From: Mycolicibacterium novocastrense
GTDB lineage: Bacteria; Actinomycetota; Actinomycetes; Mycobacteriales; Mycobacteriaceae
Assembly: GCF_001570485.1 (NCBI RefSeq)
Contig: NZ_BCTA01000002.1
Coordinates: 337,915-401,914 of the forward strand
Direction: 5' to 3'
Length of the DNA stretch: 64,000 nt
Shown: positions 35,762 through 43,660 of the stretch, piece by piece
How positions within the stretch are numbered: position 1 is the first letter of the stretch
How the letters are laid out: each line of letters starts with the position of its first letter
Notes under the pieces: generated by a model
The model's input: the letters and a program-made list of their open reading frames with translations, nothing else
Database searches by the model: none
What the model was told of the DNA's origin: nothing
Position numbers and translations under genes: made by a program

Positions 35762-35815
35762 AAGCGAGCGCGGCCCAGCACGATTGTGTGCTTACGGCGC
35801 CGCCTGGATACGCTG

Positions 35816-37696
35816 GTGACACCCGAAGTCCGCGTTCACCAGGAGATTCCCATCAGCACTTTCGCCGATCAGACCTTCACGGCACCGGCGCAGATCCGGA
35901 ACTTCTGCATCATCGCCCACATCGATCACGGCAAGTCGACGCTGGCCGACCGGATGCTGCAACTCACCGGCGTCGTCGCCGATCGTGACATGCGCGCGCA
36001 GTACCTCGACCGGATGGACATCGAGCGCGAGCGCGGCATCACGATCAAGGCGCAGAATGTCCGGCTGCCCTGGAAGCTCGGGGACGAGGACTACGTCCTG
36101 CACCTCATCGACACCCCGGGCCACGTCGACTTCACCTACGAGGTGTCACGTGCGCTCGAGGCGTGCGAAGGTGCGGTGCTGCTCGTCGACGCCGCCCAGG
36201 GGATCGAGGCGCAGACGCTGGCGAACCTCTATTTGGCCCTGGATCGCGATCTGCACATCATCCCGGTGCTCAACAAGATCGACCTGCCCGCGGCCGATCC
36301 CGACCGGTACGCCGCCGAACTCGCCCACATCATCGGCTGCGAACCCGACGACGTGCTGCGGGTCTCCGGGAAGACCGGCGCGGGCGTGGCCGACCTCCTC
36401 GACCACGTCGTGCGCGAGGTTCCGCCGCCGGTCGGCGACGCCGACGCACCGGCCCGGGCGATGATCTTCGACTCGGTCTACGACACCTACCGCGGAGTGG
36501 TCACCTACGTCCGCGTCGTCGACGGCCGGATCGTGCCCCGCGAACGCATCAAGATGATGTCCACCGGCGCCCACCACGAACTGCTCGAGGTCGGCATCGT
36601 CTCGCCCGAACCCAAGGCCTCCGCGGGTCTGGGGGTCGGCGAGGTCGGCTACCTCATCACCGGCGTGAAAGACGTGCGCCAGTCCAAGGTCGGTGACACC
36701 GTGACGACGGCACGCCACGGCGCGGCCGAGCCGCTCACCGGGTACCGCGAGCCGCGCCCGATGGTCTACTCGGGGCTGTATCCCGTTGACGGCTCGGACT
36801 ATCCGGACCTGCGCGACGCCCTGGACAAGCTGCAACTCAACGATGCGGCGCTGACGTATGAGCCGGAGACGTCGGTGGCGCTCGGATTCGGTTTCCGCAG
36901 CGGCTTTCTGGGCCTGCTGCACATGGAGATCACCCGTGAGCGGCTCGAGCGCGAGTTCAACCTCGACCTGATCTCCACGTCACCCAACGTCGTGTATCGC
37001 GTTGTGCAGGAGGATAATTCGGAGGTCACCGTGACCAACCCGTCGGACTGGCCGGAGGGTAAGGTCCGCACGGTCTACGAGCCGATCGTCAAGACCACGA
37101 TCATCGCGCCCAGCGAGTTCATCGGGACCATCATGGAGCTGTGCCAGTCGCGGCGCGGCGAACTCGGCGGTATGGATTACCTCTCCCCGGAACGGGTGGA
37201 GCTGCGCTACACGATGCCGTTGGGCGAGATCATCTTCGACTTCTTCGACGCGCTGAAATCGCGCACCCGCGGCTACGCCAGCCTGGACTACGAGGAGGCC
37301 GGTGAACAGGAGGCCGACCTGGTCAAGGTCGACATCCTGCTGCAGGGTGAGCCGGTCGACGCGTTCAGCGCGATCGTGCACAAGGAGTCGGCGTACGCCT
37401 ACGGCAACAAGATGACCACCAAGCTCAAGGAGCTGATTCCGCGCCAGCAGTTCGAGGTTCCGGTGCAGGCGGCGATCGGATCGAAGATCATAGCTCGCGA
37501 AAACATCCGCGCGATCCGCAAAGACGTGCTATCGAAGTGCTATGGCGGGGACATCACCCGCAAGCGCAAGCTGCTCGAGAAGCAGAAGGAAGGCAAGAAG
37601 CGGATGAAGACGATCGGCCGGGTCGAGGTGCCCCAGGAGGCGTTCGTCGCCGCCCTGTCCACCGACTCGTCGGCCGCCGACAAGGCCAAGAAGTAG
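35816..37696 (+). CDS. lepA: Elongation factor 4 (LepA)
   Basis: Ribosome-associated GTPase acting in translation and initiation-complex quality. The protein (about 626 residues from GTG 35816) shows [16 protein letters not shown] (P-loop), ERERGITI (switch), [18 protein letters not shown], and the LepA C-terminal domain ending with the [17 protein letters not shown] tail. The start is uncertain: GTG 35816 and GTG 35786 lack ribosome sites, whereas AGGAG (35840-35844) precedes an in-frame ATC at 35851 close to where homology begins ([11 protein letters not shown]). Corresponds to Rv2404c. Confidence 0.95.
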   Translation: MTPEVRVHQEIPISTFADQTFTAPAQIRNFCIIAHIDHGKSTLADRMLQLTGVVADRDMRAQYLDRMDIERERGITIKAQNVRLPWKLGDEDYVLHLIDTPGHVDFTYEVSRALEACEGAVLLVDAAQGIEAQTLANLYLALDRDLHIIPVLNKIDLPAADPDRYAAELAHIIGCEPDDVLRVSGKTGAGVADLLDHVVREVPPPVGDADAPARAMIFDSVYDTYRGVVTYVRVVDGRIVPRERIKMMSTGAHHELLEVGIVSPEPKASAGLGVGEVGYLITGVKDVRQSKVGDTVTTARHGAAEPLTGYREPRPMVYSGLYPVDGSDYPDLRDALDKLQLNDAALTYEPETSVALGFGFRSGFLGLLHMEITRERLEREFNLDLISTSPNVVYRVVQEDNSEVTVTNPSDWPEGKVRTVYEPIVKTTIIAPSEFIGTIMELCQSRRGELGGMDYLSPERVELRYTMPLGEIIFDFFDALKSRTRGYASLDYEEAGEQEADLVKVDILLQGEPVDAFSAIVHKESAYAYGNKMTTKLKELIPRQQFEVPVQAAIGSKIIARENIRAIRKDVLSKCYGGDITRKRKLLEKQKEGKKRMKTIGRVEVPQEAFVAALSTDSSAADKAKK

Positions 37697-37702
37697 GACG
37701 GC

Positions 37703-38422
37703 GTGCGCGCGGCGGCGATGACGGCGGCACTGGTGGGCGCATGCGCGATCGTCGCCGGCTGTTCGGCGCCCGCTGGCGAAGCGCCGGCTCCGCGGGTCGC
37801 CGAGGTCGTCAAACCGTCGCCGAACCGGATGCTCGACCAGGCGCTTCCCACCGCCGAGGAGCTGACCACGATGTTCGGGGCCGGCGGCTTCATGGGCCAG
37901 GTCGTCGAAGGCGGCGCCGACATGCTGCTGCAGGGTGTGCGCGAGGCCGAGGCGACGCCTCCTGACTGTGTGAGCACCGGATACCGGTTGGAGAAGGTCG
38001 TGTATCAGGCCAGTCCGGTGCGGTCGGTGGTCAGCCAGTCGTGGGCCGGCGGTGACGCCCACGGGCCCACCGTCACCGGGTTCTTCGGGGTGGTCGAGTT
38101 CATCGACGCCGATGCCGCGCAGGAATTCTTCGCCACGTCGGCTGACAAGTGGCACCGGTGCAACGGCCAGACGCTGGTGTTGAACCAACCCGAGCGCGGC
38201 GCAGAGGGATCCAGCCGGATCACCGAGGTGGGCGTCGACGACGAGATCGTCTCGGCGGTGGTGATGCAGGACGCCGGGTCGACGCTGCAGCGGGCCCTCG
38301 GTGTGGCCGGCGATTGCATCGTGGAGGTGGAGATCACCGACGTCGCCGGACCCAGTCCGACCGGCGCCCGGCACGCGACCGCGGTCGCCGACCTGATGAT
38401 GGACAAAATCGCCCAGTCCTGA
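37703..38422 (+). CDS. Lipoprotein with PknH-like sensor domain, LppR-like
   Basis: A 239-residue exported lipoprotein. GTG at 37703 starts a signal peptide with lipobox VAGC near residue 20. The mature part is the PknH-like extracellular domain found in several mycobacterial lipoproteins (ALPTAEELTTMFGAGGF at the start; FFGVVEFIDADAAQEFFATSADKWHRC later), with Cys pairs for disulfides. It follows lepA by 6 bp and resembles M. tuberculosis LppR (Rv2403c) in place and type. Ligand unknown. A second lipoprotein of the same domain family follows. Confidence 0.88.
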   Translation: MRAAAMTAALVGACAIVAGCSAPAGEAPAPRVAEVVKPSPNRMLDQALPTAEELTTMFGAGGFMGQVVEGGADMLLQGVREAEATPPDCVSTGYRLEKVVYQASPVRSVVSQSWAGGDAHGPTVTGFFGVVEFIDADAAQEFFATSADKWHRCNGQTLVLNQPERGAEGSSRITEVGVDDEIVSAVVMQDAGSTLQRALGVAGDCIVEVEITDVAGPSPTGARHATAVADLMMDKIAQS

Positions 38423-38441
38423 AGAGTGCGGACGAAATTGT

Positions 38442-38464
38442 CGGCCACGCCGCGAATGTGGCCG
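38442..38464. terminator. 7-bp hairpin after the first lipoprotein gene
   Basis: CGGCCAC (38442-38448) and GTGGCCG (38458-38464) pair perfectly around 9 nt. The hairpin lies 19 bp beyond the stop at 38422 and just before the promoter of the next lipoprotein. It may end the lepA-lipoprotein transcript. Confidence 0.4.
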
Positions 38465-38472
38465 AAGTCGGT

Positions 38473-38478
38473 CACAAT
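38473..38478 (+). promoter_or_regulatory. -10 box (CACAAT) of the second lipoprotein, leaderless
   Basis: CACAAT ends 6 nt before GTG 38485. The same hexamer with 6-7 nt spacing occurs at 39292 and, on the minus strand, at 55830-55825. Confidence 0.45.
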
Positions 38479-38484
38479 AACTCG

Positions 38485-39186
38485 GTGACTCGATTCGGCA
38501 CGGCGTCGCGACTGTTCGCCGCGGGTGTCGTCCTGGCGACATCGGCCGTGCTGGCGGGCTGTGTGAGCACCGTGGCGGGCATAGCGATACGCGGCCAGGC
38601 GGTCGAGGTGCGGGAGTTGACGGCGGCGACGCTTGACGACGTGCTGCTCACCATCGGCGAACTGAACGGCATCATGGGCTCGACCACGATGAAGGTCACG
38701 AGCGAACTCGAGGAGATGACCGATCATTCCGACGACGTGTCGGATCGCGAGTGCCTCGGCGCCATGTACGGTGCCGAGGGGCCGGTGTATGCGGGCAGTG
38801 GGTGGACCGATGTGCGCGACCAGGTGGCGCGCGAACCCGACGACGACAACAACCACTGGGTCGAACAGACAGCGGTGCTGTACACGTCGGCCGAGGATGC
38901 GCAGCGCTTCTTCGACAAGTCCAGGGCGGCGTGGGAGGGTTGCGCCAATTCCACTGTGGTCGTGGGTAGTTCGGGAGACTCGTACCTGTGGGAGCTCAGT
39001 GAGGTCCGCACCGACGACGAGATGATCACCCAGGTCACGACGCAACAGGATGCCGACGGCTGGGCCTGCCAACATGCGCTGTCGGCCGCCTCGAACCTGA
39101 CCGTCGAGGCGTGGGCGTGCAGTTACTCGATCGGTGACGAGGCGGCCACCATCGCGCGGGACATGCTCGCCAACGCGGCCAAGTAA
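38485..39186 (+). CDS. Second PknH-like sensor-domain lipoprotein
   Basis: A 233-residue lipoprotein starting at GTG 38485, 6 nt after a CACAAT -10 box. The signal segment ends in lipobox LAGC near residue 26. The mature domain has the PknH-like pattern: LTAATLDDVLLTIGELNGIMG, DRECLGAMYGAEGPVYAGSG, SAEDAQRFFDKSRAAWEGC, with four or more Cys for disulfides. It is a divergent paralogue of the preceding lipoprotein, giving a tandem pair. Possible role in sensing or binding cell-envelope ligands; not demonstrated. Confidence 0.87.
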   Translation: MTRFGTASRLFAAGVVLATSAVLAGCVSTVAGIAIRGQAVEVRELTAATLDDVLLTIGELNGIMGSTTMKVTSELEEMTDHSDDVSDRECLGAMYGAEGPVYAGSGWTDVRDQVAREPDDDNNHWVEQTAVLYTSAEDAQRFFDKSRAAWEGCANSTVVVGSSGDSYLWELSEVRTDDEMITQVTTQQDADGWACQHALSAASNLTVEAWACSYSIGDEAATIARDMLANAAK

Positions 39187-39291
39187 CAGACGTCCGGGAC
39201 CGGGCAGTCGAGGCGCATCCGGGTGTTTCACGGTTCCTTCACGCCCCTGCAGCCTTTGTTGAGGCGGATGGCCGATGGCGGGGCGGGGAAC

Positions 39292-39297
39292 CACAAT
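39292..39297 (+). promoter_or_regulatory. -10 box (CACAAT) of the 2OG-Fe oxygenase gene, leaderless
   Basis: CACAAT ends 6 nt before ATG 39304 in a 117-bp gap that otherwise shows no clear element. It supports 39304 as the start over an in-frame upstream ATG at 39223. Confidence 0.5.
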
Positions 39298-39303
39298 GAC
39301 CGT

Positions 39304-40296
39304 ATGCTGCCGGTTCTCGACCTCGCCGAGGCGGACACCCGACCCGACCGGTTCCGGGCCCGCCTGCGCGAAGCCGCACACGACGCCGGGTTCTTCTATC
39401 TGGTGGGGCACGGTGTTCCGCGCGCGCAGATCGAACACGTGCTCGGCCTCGCACGCGAGTTCTTCGCCCTGCCGACGGAGGCGAAGAACGAGATCAGCCA
39501 GCTGAAAAGCCCGCAGTTCCGCGGGTATTCGCGCATCGGCGGTGAGCTGACCAACGGCCGGGTCGACTGGCGTGAGCAGATCGACATCGGTCCGGAGCGG
39601 CCCGTCATCGACGGCGCCGAGGGCTACTGGCGGCTGCAGGGCCCCAACCTGTGGCCGTCGGCGCCCGCGGGCTTCCGCGCCGCCTTCGAGGGCTGGACCG
39701 CCGCGCTGTCGGCTGTGGGGCTGCGGCTGTTGCGGCACTGGGCGGTGTCGCTGGGCGCGGCGGAGAACACGTTCGATGCGGCATTCGCCGACCGGCCCGC
39801 CACCTTGCTGAAGGTCGTGCGATACCCCGGCACCGCCGACACCTCGCAGGGTGTCGGCGCGCACAAGGATTCGGGCGTGCTGACCCTGCTGCTGGTGGAG
39901 CAGGGATCCGAGGGGCTGCAGGTCGAAGGCGCCGCGGGGGAGTGGATCGACGTGCCCCCGCTGCCCGACGCGTTGATCGTCAACATCGGCGAACTGCTCG
40001 AGGTCGCGACCGGAGGCTATCTGCGCGCCACCCGCCACCGCGTGCTCGCACCGCCGCCGGGCACCGACCGCGTGTCGATCCCGTATTTCCTCAATCCGGC
40101 GCTCGACGCGTTGGTCCCGATCATCGAGCTGCCGCCGCGGTTGGCCGCGCTGTCGCGAGGGGTGGAGGCCGATCCGGACAACCCGATCTTCAACACCTAC
40201 GGCGAGAACGCGTGGAAATCGCGCACCAGGGCCCATCCCGACGTCGCCGAACTGCATCACGGCATCACACCCAAAGGCGTCGCGAGCGCGTACTGA
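39304..40296 (+). CDS. 2-oxoglutarate/Fe(II)-dependent oxygenase, isopenicillin N synthase-like
   Basis: A 330-residue non-heme iron oxygenase. N-terminal DIOX region: MLPVLDLAEAD...AAHDAGFFYLVGHGVP. Catalytic core: the Fe ligands in GVGAHKDSGVLTLLL (HxD) and ATRHRVL (distal His), with the co-substrate-binding RVSIPYF (RxS). It stands alone upstream of a LysR regulator and a flavin monooxygenase-like gene on the same strand. Oxygenases of this superfamily can act on many small molecules including sulfonates; the substrate is not evident here. Confidence 0.9.
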   Translation: MLPVLDLAEADTRPDRFRARLREAAHDAGFFYLVGHGVPRAQIEHVLGLAREFFALPTEAKNEISQLKSPQFRGYSRIGGELTNGRVDWREQIDIGPERPVIDGAEGYWRLQGPNLWPSAPAGFRAAFEGWTAALSAVGLRLLRHWAVSLGAAENTFDAAFADRPATLLKVVRYPGTADTSQGVGAHKDSGVLTLLLVEQGSEGLQVEGAAGEWIDVPPLPDALIVNIGELLEVATGGYLRATRHRVLAPPPGTDRVSIPYFLNPALDALVPIIELPPRLAALSRGVEADPDNPIFNTYGENAWKSRTRAHPDVAELHHGITPKGVASAY

Positions 40297-40347
40297 GGCG
40301 ATTACATCGGGCTGATCGCAACCGTCGGCAATTGGCAGTCGTCCGGT

Positions 40348-40353
40348 TACGTT
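40348..40353 (+). promoter_or_regulatory. -10 box of the LysR gene, leaderless
   Basis: TACGTT matches TANNNT and ends 6 nt before GTG 40360. No -35 is apparent. Confidence 0.5.
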
Positions 40354-40359
40354 TCGCCC

Positions 40360-41316
40360 GTGTTCGATGTGCGCCGGTTGCTGGTGTTGCGGGAAGTCGT
40401 GAGCTGTGGCTCGCTGTCGGCGGCCGCGCTGGCGCTGAACTACACGACATCGGCTGTGTCACAACAGATCACCGCCCTGGAACGAGACATCGGTTCGACG
40501 CTTCTGGTGCGCAGCCCGAGCGGGGTGCGGCCGACGGCCGCGGGCACCCGGCTGCTCGAACACGCCGACGTGATCCTCGCGGCGGTCACGGCTGCCGAAC
40601 GCGATCTCGCGCGGCTGGCCGGCGCCCGGGCCGGTGCGGTGCGGGTCGCGTCCTTCGCCACCGCCGCCGCGACCCTGCTGCCCCGTGCGATCGCGCGCTT
40701 CCGCACGCTGTGTCCCGACATCGACGTCGAACTGGTTCCCGCCGACCCCGAGCAGGGCGTCGGGATGCTGGTGGCAGGCGAGGTCGATGCGGCGGTCATC
40801 ACCGAGGTTCCCGGCGAGGACCCGGAGTTCCCGCGTGTCCACAGCGACGCGGTCTACGACGACGAGTTCTACGCGGTGCTGCCCGCGAACCACCGACTGA
40901 CGGCCGCATCGACGCTGCCGTTCGCGGCTCTGGCCGACGAACAGTGGATCGTCAGCACCGAAACCGGGGTGTGCCCCGACGTCCGGGTGTTCGAAAGAGC
41001 CTGCCGACACGCCGGATTCGCACCGTCGGTGACGCTGCGCGCTGAGGACTACTCGACCGTGCAGGGCCTGGTGGCCGCCGATCTCGGTGTATCTCTCGTA
41101 CCGTCGCTGGCCGCTCACGGCGGTGTCCACCCCGGTGTGGTGTTACGGCGGATCGTCGGACGTGCACCGGTGCGGCGCATCTGCGTGGCTACCGCGAAGG
41201 CGCCTGCGGCCAACACACCGCTGACGACCTTTGTGTCCCTTGTCCGCTCGGCCGGCGCCCACCTGCGTGCCGAGAGCGCTTACAGCGTTGCTGAACGTCC
41301 CTTCAGCGTCGCTTGA
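40360..41316 (+). CDS. LysR-family transcriptional regulator
   Basis: A 318-residue LTTR with an N-terminal helix-turn-helix (VLREVVSCGSLSAAALALNY, TSAVSQQITALERDIGSTLL) and a two-lobed effector domain beginning near residue 90 (AVRVASFATAAATLLPRAIARF). GTG at 40360 is leaderless with the TACGTT box. It sits between an oxygenase gene and a DszC/SfnB-like monooxygenase, both on the same strand, and probably controls one or both. LysR proteins such as CysB and Cbl commonly regulate sulfur genes, but the effector of this one is unknown. Confidence 0.93.
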   Translation: MFDVRRLLVLREVVSCGSLSAAALALNYTTSAVSQQITALERDIGSTLLVRSPSGVRPTAAGTRLLEHADVILAAVTAAERDLARLAGARAGAVRVASFATAAATLLPRAIARFRTLCPDIDVELVPADPEQGVGMLVAGEVDAAVITEVPGEDPEFPRVHSDAVYDDEFYAVLPANHRLTAASTLPFAALADEQWIVSTETGVCPDVRVFERACRHAGFAPSVTLRAEDYSTVQGLVAADLGVSLVPSLAAHGGVHPGVVLRRIVGRAPVRRICVATAKAPAANTPLTTFVSLVRSAGAHLRAESAYSVAERPFSVA

Positions 41317-41345
41317 CCCCGGTTCCGCCCCACCGCCGACGATCC

Positions 41346-41351
41346 TAGATT
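41346..41351 (+). promoter_or_regulatory. -10 box of the flavoprotein-MetE-like operon
   Basis: TAGATT matches TANNNT; 8 nt separate it from ATG 41360, giving a very short or absent leader. It lies in the 43-bp gap after the LysR gene, so the pair downstream likely has its own promoter. Confidence 0.5.
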
Positions 41352-41359
41352 GGCCAACC

Positions 41360-42592
41360 ATGACCACCACCGAAAGCACCACGCCCGTCCTGACTTCGGC
41401 CGAGCAGGCGCTGCGCACCGCCCATCTCATCGCGGCCGACATCGCTGCCGGCGCGGTCGAGCGGGAACTCAACGGAATCTGGCCCGAAGCGGAGCTCCGC
41501 CGGATCGGCGACTCGGGGCTGCTGGGCATCATCGTCCCCGCCGCGCATGGTGGCCCCGACCTTCCGCGCGCCACCGCCGTCGAAGTCCTACGCATTCTGT
41601 CTCAGGCGGATTCGGCCGTCGGGCAGCTACTGCTCTCCCACTACGTGCTGAGCCAGGCGATCAGCGGGCTCGGGGACAACGACCCGGCGCCGCGCATCTA
41701 CCGCGACGTGCTCGCCGGCGCCCAGCTCGGCAACGCCACCGTCGAACGCGGCACCCGGACCAGCGCGGAGCGGCGGACCACCGTGGTGCGCCAGGCCGAC
41801 GGCACGTGGCGGCTCAACGGCACCAAGTACTACGCGACGGGAACGCTCGGGGCGACGTGGATCGCCGTCGCCGCCCGCATCCCCGACACCGAACCGTCGC
41901 ACGGCGCAACCGTTTTCGTCCGGCCCACCGATGCCGGCGTCACCCTCAACCTCGACCGCTGGTCCTCGTTCGGGCAGCGCGGCACCGCCAGCGGTGAGGT
42001 CGTCTTCGACAACGTCGTCGTGGAGGGTGAATTCGTCATCGACGAGGGACCCGACCCCGATCCGGTCACCGCGCCGCCGTCGGTGCTCGGCGCCTTCGAC
42101 CAGGCCCTGCACGCCGCCGTCGACATCGGAATCGCGCGCGCCGCATTGGAGGACGGCGCACGGTTCGTCACCACGAGGTCGCGTCCGTGGTTCGAAGCAG
42201 GAGTCGACAACGCCGCCGACGAACCGCACGTGGTGCGCCGGTTCGGTGAACTGACGGCCCGCCTGTACGCGCTCGAGGCGTTGCTCGCCCAGGGCGCAGG
42301 CCTGGTCGACGACGCGTTGAGCGCACCGGAGCTGAGCCGCGACGCCGCGGCCGCCGCGTCGTTGCGGGTGGCCGCGGCCAAGGCGCTGGCACAGGAGTTC
42401 GCCGTCGAGATCGCCAGCGGCATCTTCGAACTGGCCGGCGCATCGGCCACCGACCGCGGGCACGCGCTGGACCGGCACTGGCGCAACGTGCGCGTGCACT
42501 CGCTGCACGATCCCGCCCGCTGGAAATACGTCCACATCGGCAACCACACCCTTCGCGGCACCAAGCCGCCGCGGCTCGGTGTCCTCCTCTGA
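41360..42592 (+). CDS. Acyl-CoA dehydrogenase-fold flavoprotein, SfnB/DszC-like
   Basis: A 410-residue protein with the acyl-CoA dehydrogenase fold. Landmarks are GLLGIIVPAAHGGPDLPRA in the N-terminal helical domain, ADGTWRLNGTKYYATGTLGATWIAVAAR in the beta domain, RGTASGEVVFDNVVV, and a C-terminal helical domain (IFELAGASATDRGHALDRHWRNVR). The HWRNVRVHSLHDP ending is typical of the flavin-dependent monooxygenase branch (DszC, SfnB; dibenzothiophene or dimethylsulfone-related) rather than true fatty acyl dehydrogenases. Encoded 15 bp before a MetE-like protein. A role in organosulfur or heteroaromatic oxidation is inferred. Confidence 0.88.
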   Translation: MTTTESTTPVLTSAEQALRTAHLIAADIAAGAVERELNGIWPEAELRRIGDSGLLGIIVPAAHGGPDLPRATAVEVLRILSQADSAVGQLLLSHYVLSQAISGLGDNDPAPRIYRDVLAGAQLGNATVERGTRTSAERRTTVVRQADGTWRLNGTKYYATGTLGATWIAVAARIPDTEPSHGATVFVRPTDAGVTLNLDRWSSFGQRGTASGEVVFDNVVVEGEFVIDEGPDPDPVTAPPSVLGAFDQALHAAVDIGIARAALEDGARFVTTRSRPWFEAGVDNAADEPHVVRRFGELTARLYALEALLAQGAGLVDDALSAPELSRDAAAAASLRVAAAKALAQEFAVEIASGIFELAGASATDRGHALDRHWRNVRVHSLHDPARWKYVHIGNHTLRGTKPPRLGVLL

Positions 42593-42607
42593 AACGAAGG
42601 ATTCGCC

Positions 42608-43654
42608 ATGACAGGCTTCTATCTCACCGGCAGCATCAACGTCGCCACCGTCGACGACGCGTTCGCTTTGGTGGGCAACCGGCTTCAGCCCGGCGTGACC
42701 CGCGTCCCCGACGGCGAACCCGGTGACCGCGCCAACTGGGTGCTCACCCAGGCCGACCACTTCCTGGCCAACCCGACCCTGGACGTCGTTGACGGCAAGG
42801 TCCGGGTGCGCGCCGGGACACCGGTGTCGTTCGGCGCGCTCGACTACCACAGCGTCGCCGCCGGCTCCTACGCCCGCTTCATCGCCGCTCGCCGCGACGG
42901 CGTGCTGGCCGAGGACTCGCGTTTCCTGGTGTCCATTCCGACGCCCTTCAACGCCGTGAACTCGTTCGCGCAGTTCGACTCTCAGGTCGAAGTGGCCTAC
43001 GCCTACGAGCAGGCGTTACGACTCAGCGTCGAGGCGCTGCAGGAGGCGATCCCGCCGAGCGACCTGGCGATTCAGTGGGACCTGCCGACCGAACTGGCGA
43101 CCATCGAAGGGTGGTTCCCCAACCCCTACGGCGGTTTCGAGCCGATCTTTGCGGCCACGGCGCGGCTGGCGTCCTGGGTCCACGACGACGCCGAGCTGAC
43201 CTTTCATCTGTGCTACGGCGATTCGAAGTTCGGCGCGTCGCCGTTCATGGGTGATCCACCCGACGAGGAGGCGGCCGCCCGCGGAGGCCGGCACATCCTG
43301 CCACGGGACGCCTCGGCGATCGTCACGCTGGCCAACGGGTTGTCGCGCCATGTGCCGCGCCGCATCGACGCCATCCAGGCGGCGACGGTCGCGGCCTGGA
43401 ACAGGCGGGCGCACTGGCAGCCGCTGAGCGGACTGGCGCTCGAAGCCGGAACCGAGATCTATCTCGGCTTGCTGCACGCCGAGGACGGTGCAGACGGCGC
43501 GCGGGCGAGGGCGGCGCTGGCGTCGGAATTCCTGCCGGAGTTCGGGATCTCCACCGAATGCGGGCTCGGCAGGCACACCACCGAACAGCTCGAGGCGGTG
43601 CTCGTCGCGTGGAGCGACTACGCCGCTTCCCGCGAACCCGCCCTGGCCGGCTGA
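42608..43654 (+). CDS. MetE-like (cobalamin-independent methionine synthase C-domain fold) protein
   Basis: A 348-residue protein with the zinc-ligand pattern of MetE-type methyltransferases: FHLCYGDSKFG supplies His-x-Cys near residue 200 and ECGLGRHTTEQLEAVL supplies the second Cys near residue 320. It is about half the length of MetE and lacks the N-terminal duplicated domain and the folate-binding half, so it is probably not a methionine synthase for folate. It may transfer a methyl group to or from a thiol of a sulfur metabolite supplied by the flavoprotein upstream. It ends 7 bp before the convergent trehalase stop. Confidence 0.72.
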   Translation: MTGFYLTGSINVATVDDAFALVGNRLQPGVTRVPDGEPGDRANWVLTQADHFLANPTLDVVDGKVRVRAGTPVSFGALDYHSVAAGSYARFIAARRDGVLAEDSRFLVSIPTPFNAVNSFAQFDSQVEVAYAYEQALRLSVEALQEAIPPSDLAIQWDLPTELATIEGWFPNPYGGFEPIFAATARLASWVHDDAELTFHLCYGDSKFGASPFMGDPPDEEAAARGGRHILPRDASAIVTLANGLSRHVPRRIDAIQAATVAAWNRRAHWQPLSGLALEAGTEIYLGLLHAEDGADGARARAALASEFLPEFGISTECGLGRHTTEQLEAVLVAWSDYAASREPALAG

Positions 43655-43660
43655 CGCGAC

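Noticed and set aside
42593..42607. SAM or cobalamin riboswitch before the MetE-like gene
   Set aside because: Only 15 bp separate it from the upstream gene, and the 43-bp gap before that gene is also too short.
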